DNA of 64,000 bases from positions 1,064,001-1,128,000 of the forward strand of contig NZ_CP152276.1 in the NCBI RefSeq assembly GCF_038719015.1, written 5' to 3'. The notes below the pieces were generated by a model, which was given only the letters and a program-made list of their open reading frames with translations, did not search any database and had not been told where the DNA came from. Shown piece after piece: positions 54,824 to 62,941 of this stretch. Position numbers and translations under genes: made by a program. This DNA comes from Nguyenibacter vanlangensis (GTDB lineage Bacteria > Pseudomonadota > Alphaproteobacteria > Acetobacterales > Acetobacteraceae). The first letter of the stretch is position 1, and every line of letters begins with the position of its first letter.

Positions 54824-55825
54824 CTATGCTGCCAATTTCTCGCTGTTGCTGACCGACACCGTTGCCGGGGTTAACCCCGGCAACGGTGTCGGAGCGGATC
54901 CATGATACGCCTCATCGGGCGTGCATCCAGTGAGCGCCGAGTGTGGGCGCTGGGCATTATAATGACCAATCCATTTCGCCAGGCCGGCCCGGAGTTCCGA
55001 GCCGGTCTCGAAAGCGTGGAGATACACGCATTCATATTTCAATGACCGCCAGAGCCGTTCGATGAAGACGTTGTCCATCCAGCGGCCGCGCCCGTCCATG
55101 CTGATGCGGATCTGCCGCTCCTGCAGCACTTCAGTGAAGCGCGGCGTGGTGAATTGGCTGCCCTGATCCGTGTTGAAAATCTCCGGCTTTCCGTAGCGGG
55201 CCAACGCCTCCTTCAGGGCCTCAACGCAGAAGTCCGCATCCATGGTATTGGACAGGCGCCAGGCCAGAACCTTGCGCGTCGTCCAGTCCATGATCGCCGT
55301 CAGATACAGAAAACCCCGGCGCATCGGAATGTAGGTGATATCCGAACACCAGACCTGATTGGGTCGGTCGATCGTCAGGTCCCGTAGGAGATAGGGATAC
55401 GTGCGATGCTCCGGGTGGGGCACCGTCGTGCGCGGTTTCTGGTAGATCGCAACCAGCCCCATCCGGGCCATCAGCCGTCCGATCCGCTTGCGACCCACCT
55501 CATGGCCCAAACGACGAACGTGCCGCGCCATCTGCCGGGTGCCATAATACGGCGTTTCCATGAACTGCTCGTCGATCAGCCGCATCAGCATCAGGTTGAA
55601 CGCGCTTTCTGGCGCAGACTGATAATACACGCCCGATCGATTGAGCCTCAGAAGGGCACATTGCCGGACGACCGACAGGCGAGGAAGCTGCGGGTCGATC
55701 ATTTCCCGCCTCTGGTCACGCCCAAGCGAACAGAGGCATCCCGCAAAAATCCCGTTCCACCAAAAGCTGGCCGATCTTCGCATGAAGCTTTTCGACCTCG
55801 GCTGCACTCGTCGCAGGCTCCGCAA
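54824..55825 (-). CDS. IS3-family transposase OrfB (DDE integrase domain)
   Basis: The catalytic core is complete: WCSDITYIPMRRGFLYL (first D), FNTDQGSQFTTPRF (second D) and ERLWRSLKYECVYLH (E). The stretch before MIDPQLPRLSVV is translated in practice through a -1 frameshift from orfA at a T5/A5 run near 55744-55749. The 3' end contains a 40-bp palindrome (54853-54892) and ends PATVSVSNSEKLAA. Confidence 0.88.
   Translation of the reverse strand: MRSLRRVQPRSKSFMRRSASFWWNGIFAGCLCSLGRDQRREMIDPQLPRLSVVRQCALLRLNRSGVYYQSAPESAFNLMLMRLIDEQFMETPYYGTRQMARHVRRLGHEVGRKRIGRLMARMGLVAIYQKPRTTVPHPEHRTYPYLLRDLTIDRPNQVWCSDITYIPMRRGFLYLTAIMDWTTRKVLAWRLSNTMDADFCVEALKEALARYGKPEIFNTDQGSQFTTPRFTEVLQERQIRISMDGRGRWMDNVFIERLWRSLKYECVYLHAFETGSELRAGLAKWIGHYNAQRPHSALTGCTPDEAYHGSAPTPLPGLTPATVSVSNSEKLAA
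54853..54892. repeat. 40-bp perfect palindrome inside the IS3 transposase 3' end
   Basis: Centred on TTAA between 54872 and 54873, the arms CCGACACCGTTGCCGGGGTT are exactly complementary. It encodes TPLPGLTPATVSV in orfB. A decayed copy with one base missing lies at 52371-52398. It may act as a terminator at the end of the IS transcript. Confidence 0.9.
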
Positions 55826-56009
55826 CGGCCTTGCCCGAAAAGGTCGCGGCCATGCCCTCGATCGCCTGGCGCTTCCACTGGGCGATCATCGTCTGATGCA
55901 CACCGTGCTTCGACGCCAGTTCCCCCAGCGTCTGCTCGCCACGGATCGCCTCAAGAGCCACCCGCGACTTGAACTCGCCCGAATACCGTTTCCTCGTAAC
56001 CTTGCCCAT
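55716..56009 (-). CDS. IS3-family transposase OrfA (helix-turn-helix)
   Basis: 97 residues. KRYSGEFKSRVALEAIRGEQTLGELA and HGVHQTMIAQWKRQAIEG form the DNA-binding domain, and VEKLHAKIGQLLVERDF is the leucine-zipper end that normally continues into OrfB. Here the frame ends shortly after, and OrfB continues in the -1 frame. Confidence 0.88.
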   Translation of the reverse strand: MGKVTRKRYSGEFKSRVALEAIRGEQTLGELASKHGVHQTMIAQWKRQAIEGMAATFSGKAVAEPATSAAEVEKLHAKIGQLLVERDFCGMPLFAWA

Positions 56010-56159
56010 CAGTCCCTGTCCCTATCCAGGTCCGGGATAGCCTATCATCCTGTCCGATTTTCCGGGGCCACCTCTACCGTCTGCGGGAGAAACGACGCTC
56101 CGGCCTTCTGCAGAAGGCCGGAGCGTCCATCAGAGAAGCCGAGACAACCACTTCATGAC

Positions 56160-56195
56160 GGGGTCAGTTCCTCGCTTCGCCAAAGGGGTCAGTTC
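56160..56195. repeat. Two 11-bp direct repeats after istB
   Basis: GGGGTCAGTTC occurs at 56160-56170 and 56185-56195. Multiple short repeats at the ends are typical of IS21 elements (transposase binding sites), so this is probably the right end of the element to which istB belonged. A 22-bp palindrome (56100-56121) lies within the istB end. Confidence 0.6.
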
Positions 56196-56196
56196 T

Positions 56197-56442
56197 TCAA
56201 TTCGTTTGACACTTATCAAGCGACAGGTCCGCCACGATCCGCTTCAGCTTGGCGTTTTCCTCTTCAAGCACCCGCAGCCGCTTCATCTCGGACGGCATCA
56301 GACCCGCATATTTCTTCCGCCAATTGTAGAACGTCGCATCCGAAATACCCGCCTTGCGGCAGACCTCGGCGACCGACGCTCCCCCTTCGGCCTGCTTCAG
56401 AACAAACGCGATCTGCGCCTCGGTGAACTTCGATGCCTTCAT
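56197..56442 (-). pseudogene. IS3-family (IS407-like) OrfA, 3'-truncated
   Basis: 81 residues. KASKFTEAQIAFVLKQAEGG, VCRKAGISDATFYNWRKKY and MPSEMKRLRVLEEENAKLK are the OrfA hallmark; the frame leaves the family pattern after VADLSLDK and stops four codons later, where orfB should follow. It is distinct from the IS3 element at 54764. Only the left end of the element survives. Confidence 0.85.
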
Positions 56443-56512
56443 GGAACTCTCCTCATCCCGAGCACGGGATCATAAGTGGAAAATTCCAACTCGAGCTGGT
56501 CCAATTTTCGGG

Positions 56513-57306
56513 GAGCACGTCACTGAGGCTGCGCCGCAGCGAGAGCATTCCCTGCGCGAGTTGTTCAATGCCCTGCGCTACGTGATCCGTTATGGCATTG
56601 CCTGGCGTGCCATGCCGAACGACTTCCCGCCGTGGTCGGCGGTGTATCAACAATCGCAGCGCTGGCTGGCGTCGGGCTGTTTCGAGACCCTGGCACAGGA
56701 TCTGCGAGCCTTGCTGCGCCTCGCGTCCGGACGGGCGGAAGAACCCACGGCCGCGATCATTGATAGCCGCACGCTGCGCTTCACGCCGGAAAGCGGCACC
56801 CGTGCCGGTTATGACGGCGCCAAGCGCAAGCGTGGCTCGAAGGTGCATATGGCGGTGGACACGCTCGGGCACCTGCTCGCTCTTCATGTCACGCCGGCCG
56901 ATGTTGGCGATCGCGCCGCCGTGGCACGTCTCGCCGCCGACATCCAGGACGCGACCGGCGACAACGTCACACTCGCCTATGTCGATCAGGGCTATACCGG
57001 CGAAGTCACGGCCGACGCCGCTGCCGCCGCCGCCGAAGGCATTGCCCTGCATGTGGTCAAACTGCCAGAAGCCAAGCGCGGCTTTGACCTGCTGCCGCGG
57101 CGCTGGGTCGTGGAGCGATCCTTTGCCTGGGCGGAACTGGCCAAGGTTCCGTCGGCGCAGCCGATGGAATGCCAGTGGAGGGCACGCGCTGTCGCAGGCT
57201 GGTCAAGGACTACGAAAGATACGCGACCACTCTCGCAGGCTTCCACGTCATCGCATTCGTCGGATACATGTTCAAACATGCCGCACAGATGATCCAATGT
57301 GCATAA
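56513..57306 (+). pseudogene. IS5-family transposase, truncated and frameshifted
   Basis: The frame reads RELFNALRYVIRYGIAWRAMPNDFPPW, AAIIDSRTLRFTPESG, GSKVHMAVDTLGHLLAL, YVDQGYTGEV and PRRWVVERSFAWA, the IS5 DDE core. Its first ~45 residues are missing, replaced by the IS407-like fragment. Just after ERSFAWA the sequence shifts frame (57130-57190), and the normal end RRLVKDYERYATTLAGFH is read in another frame to the TAA at 57304-57306. It cannot make active protein. Confidence 0.85.
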
Positions 57307-57370
57307 CACCCTCTAGGGTCTGTGGGGATTTGGGATTCCTATTTTAGCGGAGATGTGATTCACCCTCTGG

Positions 57371-57739
57371 ATGGATCGCTTAGTACTGACCGATGCCCAA
57401 TGGGCGAAGATAGAACCGCATTGCCTGGGTAAGCTGTCTGATCCCGGACGCAGTGGCCGCGACAACCGGCTATTCATTGAGGCGGTTCTTTGGATTGTCC
57501 GAACAGGCAGCCCATGGCGGGACCTTCCTGCCACATTCGGCAACTGGAATACGGCATTCCGCCGGTTTCGTGATTGGCGCGAAGCCGATGTTTTCAAGCG
57601 GATTTTTGATGCCTTGTCGGGAGACCCCGACATGGAATACGCCATGGTTGATGCCACTATCGTCAAGGTCCACCGGCACGGCCAAGGCGCAAAAGGGGGA
57701 CTCAGAGCCAGGCCATTGGTCGTTCCAAAGGCGGGATAA
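57371..57739 (+). CDS. IS427-like transposase OrfA
   Basis: 122 residues. RLVLTDAQWAKIEPHCLG, FIEAVLWIVRTGSPWRDLP and YAMVDATIVKVHRHGQG (first DDE aspartate) belong to the DUF4096/DDE N-terminal part. After HGQGAKGG the frame ends in an unrelated tail. Continuous protein needs a frameshift at the A4G5 run at 57691-57699. Confidence 0.88.
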   Translation: MDRLVLTDAQWAKIEPHCLGKLSDPGRSGRDNRLFIEAVLWIVRTGSPWRDLPATFGNWNTAFRRFRDWREADVFKRIFDALSGDPDMEYAMVDATIVKVHRHGQGAKGGLRARPLVVPKAG

Positions 57740-58122
57740 CGACCAAGATCCTGGCCCTGACCGATGCCTTGGGCAACCTTGTTCGCTTCAAACTGCTACC
57801 GGGGAACCGCTACGACACGATCGGCGTCGCCCCTTTGATCGATGGCATCAACTTCGAAGCCCTGCTGGGCGACAAGGCCTTTGATGCCAACTGGATCATC
57901 GAAGAACTCGACCAGCGAGGCGCGAAAGTCGTCATCTCACAACGGTCACAGCGCAAGAACCCGCGCGCCATTGACGAAGAGATATACAAATGGCGTCACC
58001 TGATCGAGAACTTCTTCTGCAAACTCAAGGAGTTCAAGCGCATCGCCATGCGAGCCTGCAAAACCGACCGGAGCTTCGAGGCGATGATATATCTCGCCGC
58101 AGGTGTCATCAACTCACGCTAA
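57697..58122 (+). CDS. IS427-like transposase OrfB
   Basis: Continues the OrfA protein in another frame: IGRSKGGITTKILALTDALGN, FKLLPGNRYDTIGV, LLGDKAFDANWI (second Asp) and EEIYKWRHLIENFFCKLKEFKRIA (Glu). An ATG at 57769 could start it separately. It ends at a TAA 13 bases before the right inverted repeat. Confidence 0.85.
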   Translation, partial: GTQSQAIGRSKGGITTKILALTDALGNLVRFKLLPGNRYDTIGVAPLIDGINFEALLGDKAFDANWIIEELDQRGAKVVISQRSQRKNPRAIDEEIYKWRHLIENFFCKLKEFKRIAMRACKTDRSFEAMIYLAAGVINSR

Positions 58123-58165
58123 ATCCCCACAGACCCTAGCTTCCAAAACAGTACGGAAATACTAA

Positions 58166-60523
58166 TCATACTTGTATTGAGAGGTTTTTCGAACCGCTCA
58201 ATTGCCGAATCGCACTTGTGTCATCGACTGGACGCAGAAGGCGGAACGGAAGAGTAGCATCATACCATATGGGATTCACCGTCGGATCATGGTGAAAAAT
58301 TTCCCTACCCCAGCGCTCATACATGACCTCCCGCTCTGACAAATCCCGCGCTGCCTTTTCGGGTTCCAAATAGTCAAACCCGCGAGATTTCGATTCGTAA
58401 TGCATCAGGACGAGTTCGGGATCCCACCGTATAATCAAGCCCGCACGACGCAGCTTAAGACAGAGATCCACATCGCTGTAGCTGATGGCGAGGCCAGAGG
58501 CGTCGAAGCCACCGACCTCCGAGAAGGATGCTTTGCGTATGGCAAAAAAAGCCCCGGTTACGGCGCCAACCTGTCGCTGCATTTGCCAGCGGCCCATTTG
58601 CGCACCGCTTGCCGCTGGTAAGAAAAGCCCGTCATGTATGACGGACTCATTCCATCCGAAAAGAATACCGCCGTGCTGGATGGTTTCGTCCGGATAAAGC
58701 AGCTTCGCACCGACAGCACCAATCTCTGGCGCAGCGAGATGAGCACGAAGTTTATCATCCCACGCCGCCGACAACATTTCCATATCGTCATTGGCGAAGA
58801 CGATGAGGCCATCTCGGCATTCCTCCGCCGCGCTGTTGTTGAGATGCGACCAATTAAACGGTGCAGGCTGCGGGCGGACTGTCACGTGGCTTTCCATGGC
58901 GAGATCAGCAAGAATCGCTTTATCTTCTTCTCTATCGGTTCCGTTATCGACGACAAAGCAATGCAGTAGATCGGGTGCGGCGGCGTGTGCGACAAGACTG
59001 TGCACCATACGTTTACAATCGCCAGCATTGTTACGGGTACAGAGAATGACGGTGAGCGGCACACGTGTGGGCGGCAAAGGCCAGGCAAGCCGCAGATGCA
59101 TTTCCGCGCTCAAAGAAAAAGTCTTCCGAGCTTTCGCAGGAGTGAACTCGGCAGCAGCCTCTGCTGGATGGATCACGCGGCAGATCAACCCTTCGCGGCT
59201 AACTGCCCGTTCCACTGCTGCGTAGTGCGCATCTAGCCTGTCGACACGATCCTCGTCTTCCATCAGGTCGACAAGCGCAAAAGGAAGATGCGCGACATCG
59301 CCGACAGCCAAAAGCAGGGCCGAACGACGGCCGGCCAGCGTGGCCTGTTCATCTACTTGGGAAGAGAGAGAAGTGTTGAGGGTAGATGCCACTAGCAGTG
59401 TATCGCCCCAAATGTTACGCTGCAAAAGAACGTCGGAATCAAACGCCCAGCGCGCTATGAGTGTAGGATCGGAAGCAAGCTGCCCCCGTGAGTTCAGGCT
59501 TGTGGCCCGGATGCTGGCATCGCAGCTTATGAGCGCCGACGGCGTCAGGCGAGCCGCATGGATAAACCATTCAGTCGCACGCTTGTGCGGTACTGCGCCC
59601 CTAGCAAGCAGAGCCAGCCAGCCGCCCGCGCTCTCGCTCGCACGTCGTTCTGCCGAGGTTTCCGTTTCACCTTCCTGGATCTGCATCCAGCGCACGCGCG
59701 AATCGGCTACAGTAATCCGTTTAATCGCGGCGCTGCCTGCGTCCGACCGCCCGAAAAATACAGCCCGCCACCGGCCATCGCTCTGACAGCGTAGCGCGTT
59801 AAGCTGACCATGCAACCGTTCGAGCGGTACATCATCCACCGAGAAGACAAACGTCACGCCATGCGCAGAAATAGCAGGGTGACAAACGGGTGGAACGTCG
59901 AATAGCTTTCTGAATAGGCTGTATTTCCCTTCGGGTACAGCAACCCATGTTGCTATATTAGGCAGCCTGTGTTCCAGCGCGTCCAGTTTTGTCCGCAGCG
60001 ACGCGAGATCGGTCGTTAGGGCAAAAACCGCTTCCACGCCACCATGCCGCACAAAGGCATCATTCTGCTCTCTCTGTACTGAGCCTATGCCCGTGTGCAC
60101 CAGCTCGTTAAGAGCCCCTTCACATCCGGGGTCAAGCGCCAACGCCTTGCGATAGCAAACAAGCGCCGCCGGCCTTCGCCCCATCAACTTGAGCGCATGG
60201 CCGAGTTGCAGGTGAATGTCCGCATCATCCGGACTGGTGCACAAGGCCTTGCGGTAGGCGTCTTCCGCGTCGGCAAGCAAACCGCCATCCTTGTACATAT
60301 TGCCCGATTGGACAATAAGATCGATTCGCCAGGGAGCCAGTGCGGCCGCTTGCTCATAGGCTTCGGCAGCCAAAAGAAAATCATGGGCGTCACGCAGCCG
60401 GTTCGCCTCTCCCGTCAGGCGGAGAACTTCTTTCGCAACGGTCTTGTTTTTTTTTGCAGCGGAAAGACGGACGGACTGGTGCACCTTCACAATCTTCCCG
60501 CCTTTTCCGAAAAACCACCCCAT
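58166..60523 (-). CDS. TPR-GT2 glycosyltransferase, 785 residues
   Basis: An N-terminal tetratricopeptide block (about 35-140; LLAAEAYEQAAALAPWRID, LLADAEDAYRKALCTSPDDADIHLQLGHALKLMG) is joined to a long middle region of unknown fold and a C-terminal GT2 domain (about 490-760). VILCTRNNAGDCKRMVHSLV, FANDDMEM and GAVGAKLLYPDETIQHGGI are characteristic of rhamnan and O-antigen transferases. It is last in the rfb operon, 37 bases after rfbD, so rhamnose transfer is a reasonable guess. No signal peptide. Confidence 0.85.
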   Translation of the reverse strand: MGWFFGKGGKIVKVHQSVRLSAAKKNKTVAKEVLRLTGEANRLRDAHDFLLAAEAYEQAAALAPWRIDLIVQSGNMYKDGGLLADAEDAYRKALCTSPDDADIHLQLGHALKLMGRRPAALVCYRKALALDPGCEGALNELVHTGIGSVQREQNDAFVRHGGVEAVFALTTDLASLRTKLDALEHRLPNIATWVAVPEGKYSLFRKLFDVPPVCHPAISAHGVTFVFSVDDVPLERLHGQLNALRCQSDGRWRAVFFGRSDAGSAAIKRITVADSRVRWMQIQEGETETSAERRASESAGGWLALLARGAVPHKRATEWFIHAARLTPSALISCDASIRATSLNSRGQLASDPTLIARWAFDSDVLLQRNIWGDTLLVASTLNTSLSSQVDEQATLAGRRSALLLAVGDVAHLPFALVDLMEDEDRVDRLDAHYAAVERAVSREGLICRVIHPAEAAAEFTPAKARKTFSLSAEMHLRLAWPLPPTRVPLTVILCTRNNAGDCKRMVHSLVAHAAAPDLLHCFVVDNGTDREEDKAILADLAMESHVTVRPQPAPFNWSHLNNSAAEECRDGLIVFANDDMEMLSAAWDDKLRAHLAAPEIGAVGAKLLYPDETIQHGGILFGWNESVIHDGLFLPAASGAQMGRWQMQRQVGAVTGAFFAIRKASFSEVGGFDASGLAISYSDVDLCLKLRRAGLIIRWDPELVLMHYESKSRGFDYLEPEKAARDLSEREVMYERWGREIFHHDPTVNPIWYDATLPFRLLRPVDDTSAIRQLSGSKNLSIQV

Positions 60524-60560
60524 CGATTGCCCGCGCCTTTTCTCTTATCTCGTCGTCCGT

Positions 60561-61459
60561 TCAAGCGTTGGAAATGATCCTGTCCACCGTGGGCACCAAC
60601 GTCTGGCGCCAGTTGGGCAGCCGGACACCAAAAACACAAGCGAGCTTGGCGCAATCCAGCCGCGAATCCCGTGGACGCTTGGCAGGGGTAGGCCAATCTT
60701 CCGTGCGGATCGATTCGATTTCCGACATTGGCTGGCCAGTAGCGCCGCCACCTTCAACGCCGCCACGGCCAGTCCATGCCAAGTCGTCTCGCCCTGGGCC
60801 GTCGCGTGATAAATCCCCGCATAGTCAGGCTGCCAGCCTGTTTGCTCGATTCGCACAAGAATGGCGAGAATGGCCTTGGCTAGGTCGTCGGAACTGGTGG
60901 GGTTGCCGATCTGGTCGCCCACCACACGCAGACAAGGGCTCTTCGCACCTGCCGCGATCATGGTGTGGACAAAATTCTTGCCATGCGCCGAATAGACCCA
61001 AGCGGTCCGCAAAATGACGGATTTCGTGTTGGCAGCAAGAACCGCAGCCTCGCCCGCCGCCTTGGTCGCACCATAAACCGTTTGCGGAGAAATGGCGTCC
61101 GCCTCCGCATAAGGTGCGCCCTTATCTCCCGAAAAAACGTAATCGGTCGAAATGTGAATCAATGGAATCTCGGCTTCGGCGCGGGCAGTGGCCAGAAGGG
61201 TCGGCCCAGTTTCATTGGCACGTCGCGCAGCCTCACTTTCGCTTTCAGCCAGATCAACGGCCGTCCACGCCGCCGCGTTCACAATAGCGCGCGGCCCGAA
61301 GCGCTTAATGGAAGCCGCAATCGTTTCCGTCCGGTCGAAATCGAATTCCGGGCGCCCGACTCGCGTGATCCCGTCGCCGCCAAATACCGAAAGCGAGACG
61401 GCTAGTTGACCATTTCCTCCCGTGACCAGAACTCCGTCTGTGCTCGCCGCGGCGTTCAT
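60561..61459 (-). pseudogene. rfbD: dTDP-4-dehydrorhamnose reductase RfbD with apparent frameshift
   Basis: The start at 61459 overlaps the rfbC stop (ATGA). GGNGQL near residue 15, STDYVF (104-109) and Y129-x3-K133 give a normal SDR enzyme that makes dTDP-L-rhamnose. About residue 235, after HGLAVAALKVAALL, the reading frame departs from the family; the usual end (IRTEDWPTPAKRPRDSRLDC, FGVRLPNWRQTL) is found in the adjacent frame, stopping at 60561. The uncorrected frame would give a 304-residue protein with an unrelated tail. A sequencing error is possible. Confidence 0.8.
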
Positions 61460-62013
61460 AGATGGAACCATCCCTTGGCCATGATAAAGTCAGGCGCAAT
61501 TTTATCCTTATCCGATAGAATGGCCTCTTCCGGGGATATCGGCCAATCTATCTTCAGATGAGGACAGTTCCAGATTACGGCGCGCTCCGATGCTTTATCA
61601 TAGACGCTGGTGCATTTATACTGGACTTCGGCGTTATCGGTCAGAGTGACGAAACCATGCAGGAATCCCGGCGGTAGCCAGAGTTGCGACCAGTTCTCCT
61701 CCGAAAGCTCCACCGCCACCCAGCGGCCATAGGTCGGCGAGCCTTCGCGCGCATCCACCGCGACATCCCAGATGGCACCCTTACTACACCTCACCAGCTT
61801 GCCCTGTTCATAAGGGGCAAGCTGGCAATGCAGTCCGCGCACAACGCCTTTCTGCCGTGATAAGCTCTGGTTGTCCTGCACGAAGGGCGTTTCTATCCCC
61901 GCTTCGGCCACCTGGTACAGATTGTAGGTTTCGGAAAAGAAGCCACGGTTATCTCCAAAACGGGGCGGAGTGATCAGGATTACGTCCGGTATGGCAAGGC
62001 GTTCGACCTTCAT
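61456..62013 (-). CDS. rfbC: dTDP-4-dehydrorhamnose 3,5-epimerase
   Basis: 185 residues from the ATG at 62013; a longer frame upstream has no support. The cupin enzyme converts dTDP-4-keto-6-deoxyglucose to the L-lyxo sugar. The catalytic base H62 (GVVRGLHCQ), K72 and Y132 align with the known active site, with GFFSETY and PPGFLHGF around them. It is translated 13 bases after rfbA. Confidence 0.95.
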   Translation of the reverse strand: MKVERLAIPDVILITPPRFGDNRGFFSETYNLYQVAEAGIETPFVQDNQSLSRQKGVVRGLHCQLAPYEQGKLVRCSKGAIWDVAVDAREGSPTYGRWVAVELSEENWSQLWLPPGFLHGFVTLTDNAEVQYKCTSVYDKASERAVIWNCPHLKIDWPISPEEAILSDKDKIAPDFIMAKGWFHL

Positions 62014-62026
62014 GTTCCCTTTGTCC

Positions 62027-62941
62027 TCAAGCTGCCTGGCTGGTCGGAATACGATACTCCACGAGATCGAGCAGCATACGGCCCAGTTCGGTCTTACCAA
62101 CGCGCCGAGCGAGATCGCGCAGATGATCCGCGTCAATATAGCCCATGCGGAAAGCAGCTTCCTCGGGAGAGCCGACCAGCATGCCCTGGCGGGACTGGAT
62201 AGTCTGAACGAACAGACCCGCCTGCATCAAGCTGTCCGGCATCCCGGCATCCAGCCAAGCACAGCCGCGGCCTAGTCGTTCCACATGCAGCGTTCCATCT
62301 TCCAGATACATCCGGTTCAGATCGGTGATTTCAAGCTCCCCACGCGGGCTGGGTTTGACCTGCCGGGCAAACTCCACCACCCGCCGGTCGTAGAAATAGA
62401 GCCCTGTGACCGCCAAGTTGGACGTCGGTTTTTCCGGCTTTTCAACGATATCTAGCGCGCGACCGCCGTCGTTGAACGTCACCACCCCGTAGCGCTGCGG
62501 GTCACACACCGGATAGGCGAAGACCGTTGCCCCCTTATCCCGCCGGGCCGCCGTGCGAAGCATGACATTCAAATGATCGGCGAAGATCAGGTTATCGCCC
62601 AGCGCCAGGGCGGAGGGCGCTCCGTCCAGCCAGTCTTCCGCGATTAGGAAAGCCTGGGCCAACCCATCGGGCGAGGGCTGCACCCTATAAATGAAGCGCA
62701 CGCCAAACTGCGTGCCATCACCCAGCAGCCGTTCGAATTGGGTCTTGTCGTGCGGTGTGGTGATGATCAGGATATCTCGGATGCCCGCCAACATCAGCGT
62801 GGACAGAGGATAGCAGATCATCGGCTTGTCATAGACCGGCAAAAGCTGCTTGGAACACGCCAACGTCATGGGATGCAGTCGCGTTCCCGAACCGCCGGCG
62901 AGGATAATGCCCTTCATAGGCGTCGAGAAATTTTCAGACAT
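62027..62941 (-). CDS. rfbA: Glucose-1-phosphate thymidylyltransferase
   Basis: 304 residues from the ATG at 62941, which overlaps the rfbB stop by one base (TGATG). It makes dTDP-glucose, the first step of the rhamnose pathway. The nucleotide loop GGSGTRLHP (16-24) is followed by [19 protein letters not shown] residues, LALGDN, YGVV, IVEKP and [10 protein letters not shown]. Length and motif order are normal for RmlA. Confidence 0.96.
   Translation of the reverse strand: MSENFSTPMKGIILAGGSGTRLHPMTLACSKQLLPVYDKPMICYPLSTLMLAGIRDILIITTPHDKTQFERLLGDGTQFGVRFIYRVQPSPDGLAQAFLIAEDWLDGAPSALALGDNLIFADHLNVMLRTAARRDKGATVFAYPVCDPQRYGVVTFNDGGRALDIVEKPEKPTSNLAVTGLYFYDRRVVEFARQVKPSPRGELEITDLNRMYLEDGTLHVERLGRGCAWLDAGMPDSLMQAGLFVQTIQSRQGMLVGSPEEAAFRMGYIDADHLRDLARRVGKTELGRMLLDLVEYRIPTSQAA

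Larger units (their letters stand above)
54764..56075. mobile_element. IS3-family insertion sequence, 1312 bp, inserted in istB
   Basis: The ends are inverted: AGAGGTGGCCCC on the left and GGGGCCACCTCT on the right, with further partial matches (TCGGACAG). A 3-bp direct repeat ACC flanks it at 54761-54763 and 56076-56078, and its removal restores the istB frame. It carries complete orfA and orfB on the minus strand. It is apparently intact and may be active. Confidence 0.92.
54427..56157 (+). pseudogene. istB: istB (IS21 family) 5'-truncated and interrupted by an IS3 element
   Basis: The left part (54427-54763) reads VQFVTAATLVAMLAKAH, then LLIIDELGYLPFEANAAHLFFQL and LLTSNRSVGEWGEVFGD, the Walker B and later motifs of the IstB ATPase. 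It stops at ITIRGDSY; the right part (56076-56157) continues RLREKRRSGLLQKAGAS and ends at TGA. Removing 54764-56075 and one ACC restores a continuous frame. The N-terminal half with Walker A is absent, so the gene was already truncated. No istA lies next to it. Confidence 0.88.
57317..58135. mobile_element. IS5-family (IS427-like) insertion sequence, 819 bp
   Basis: Perfect terminal inverted repeats GGTCTGTGGGGATTT (left) and AAATCCCCACAGACC (right). The flanking CTAG (57313-57316 and 58136-58139) is a 4-bp target duplication typical of this group. The two overlapping transposase frames are intact, so the element is probably complete. Confidence 0.92.
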
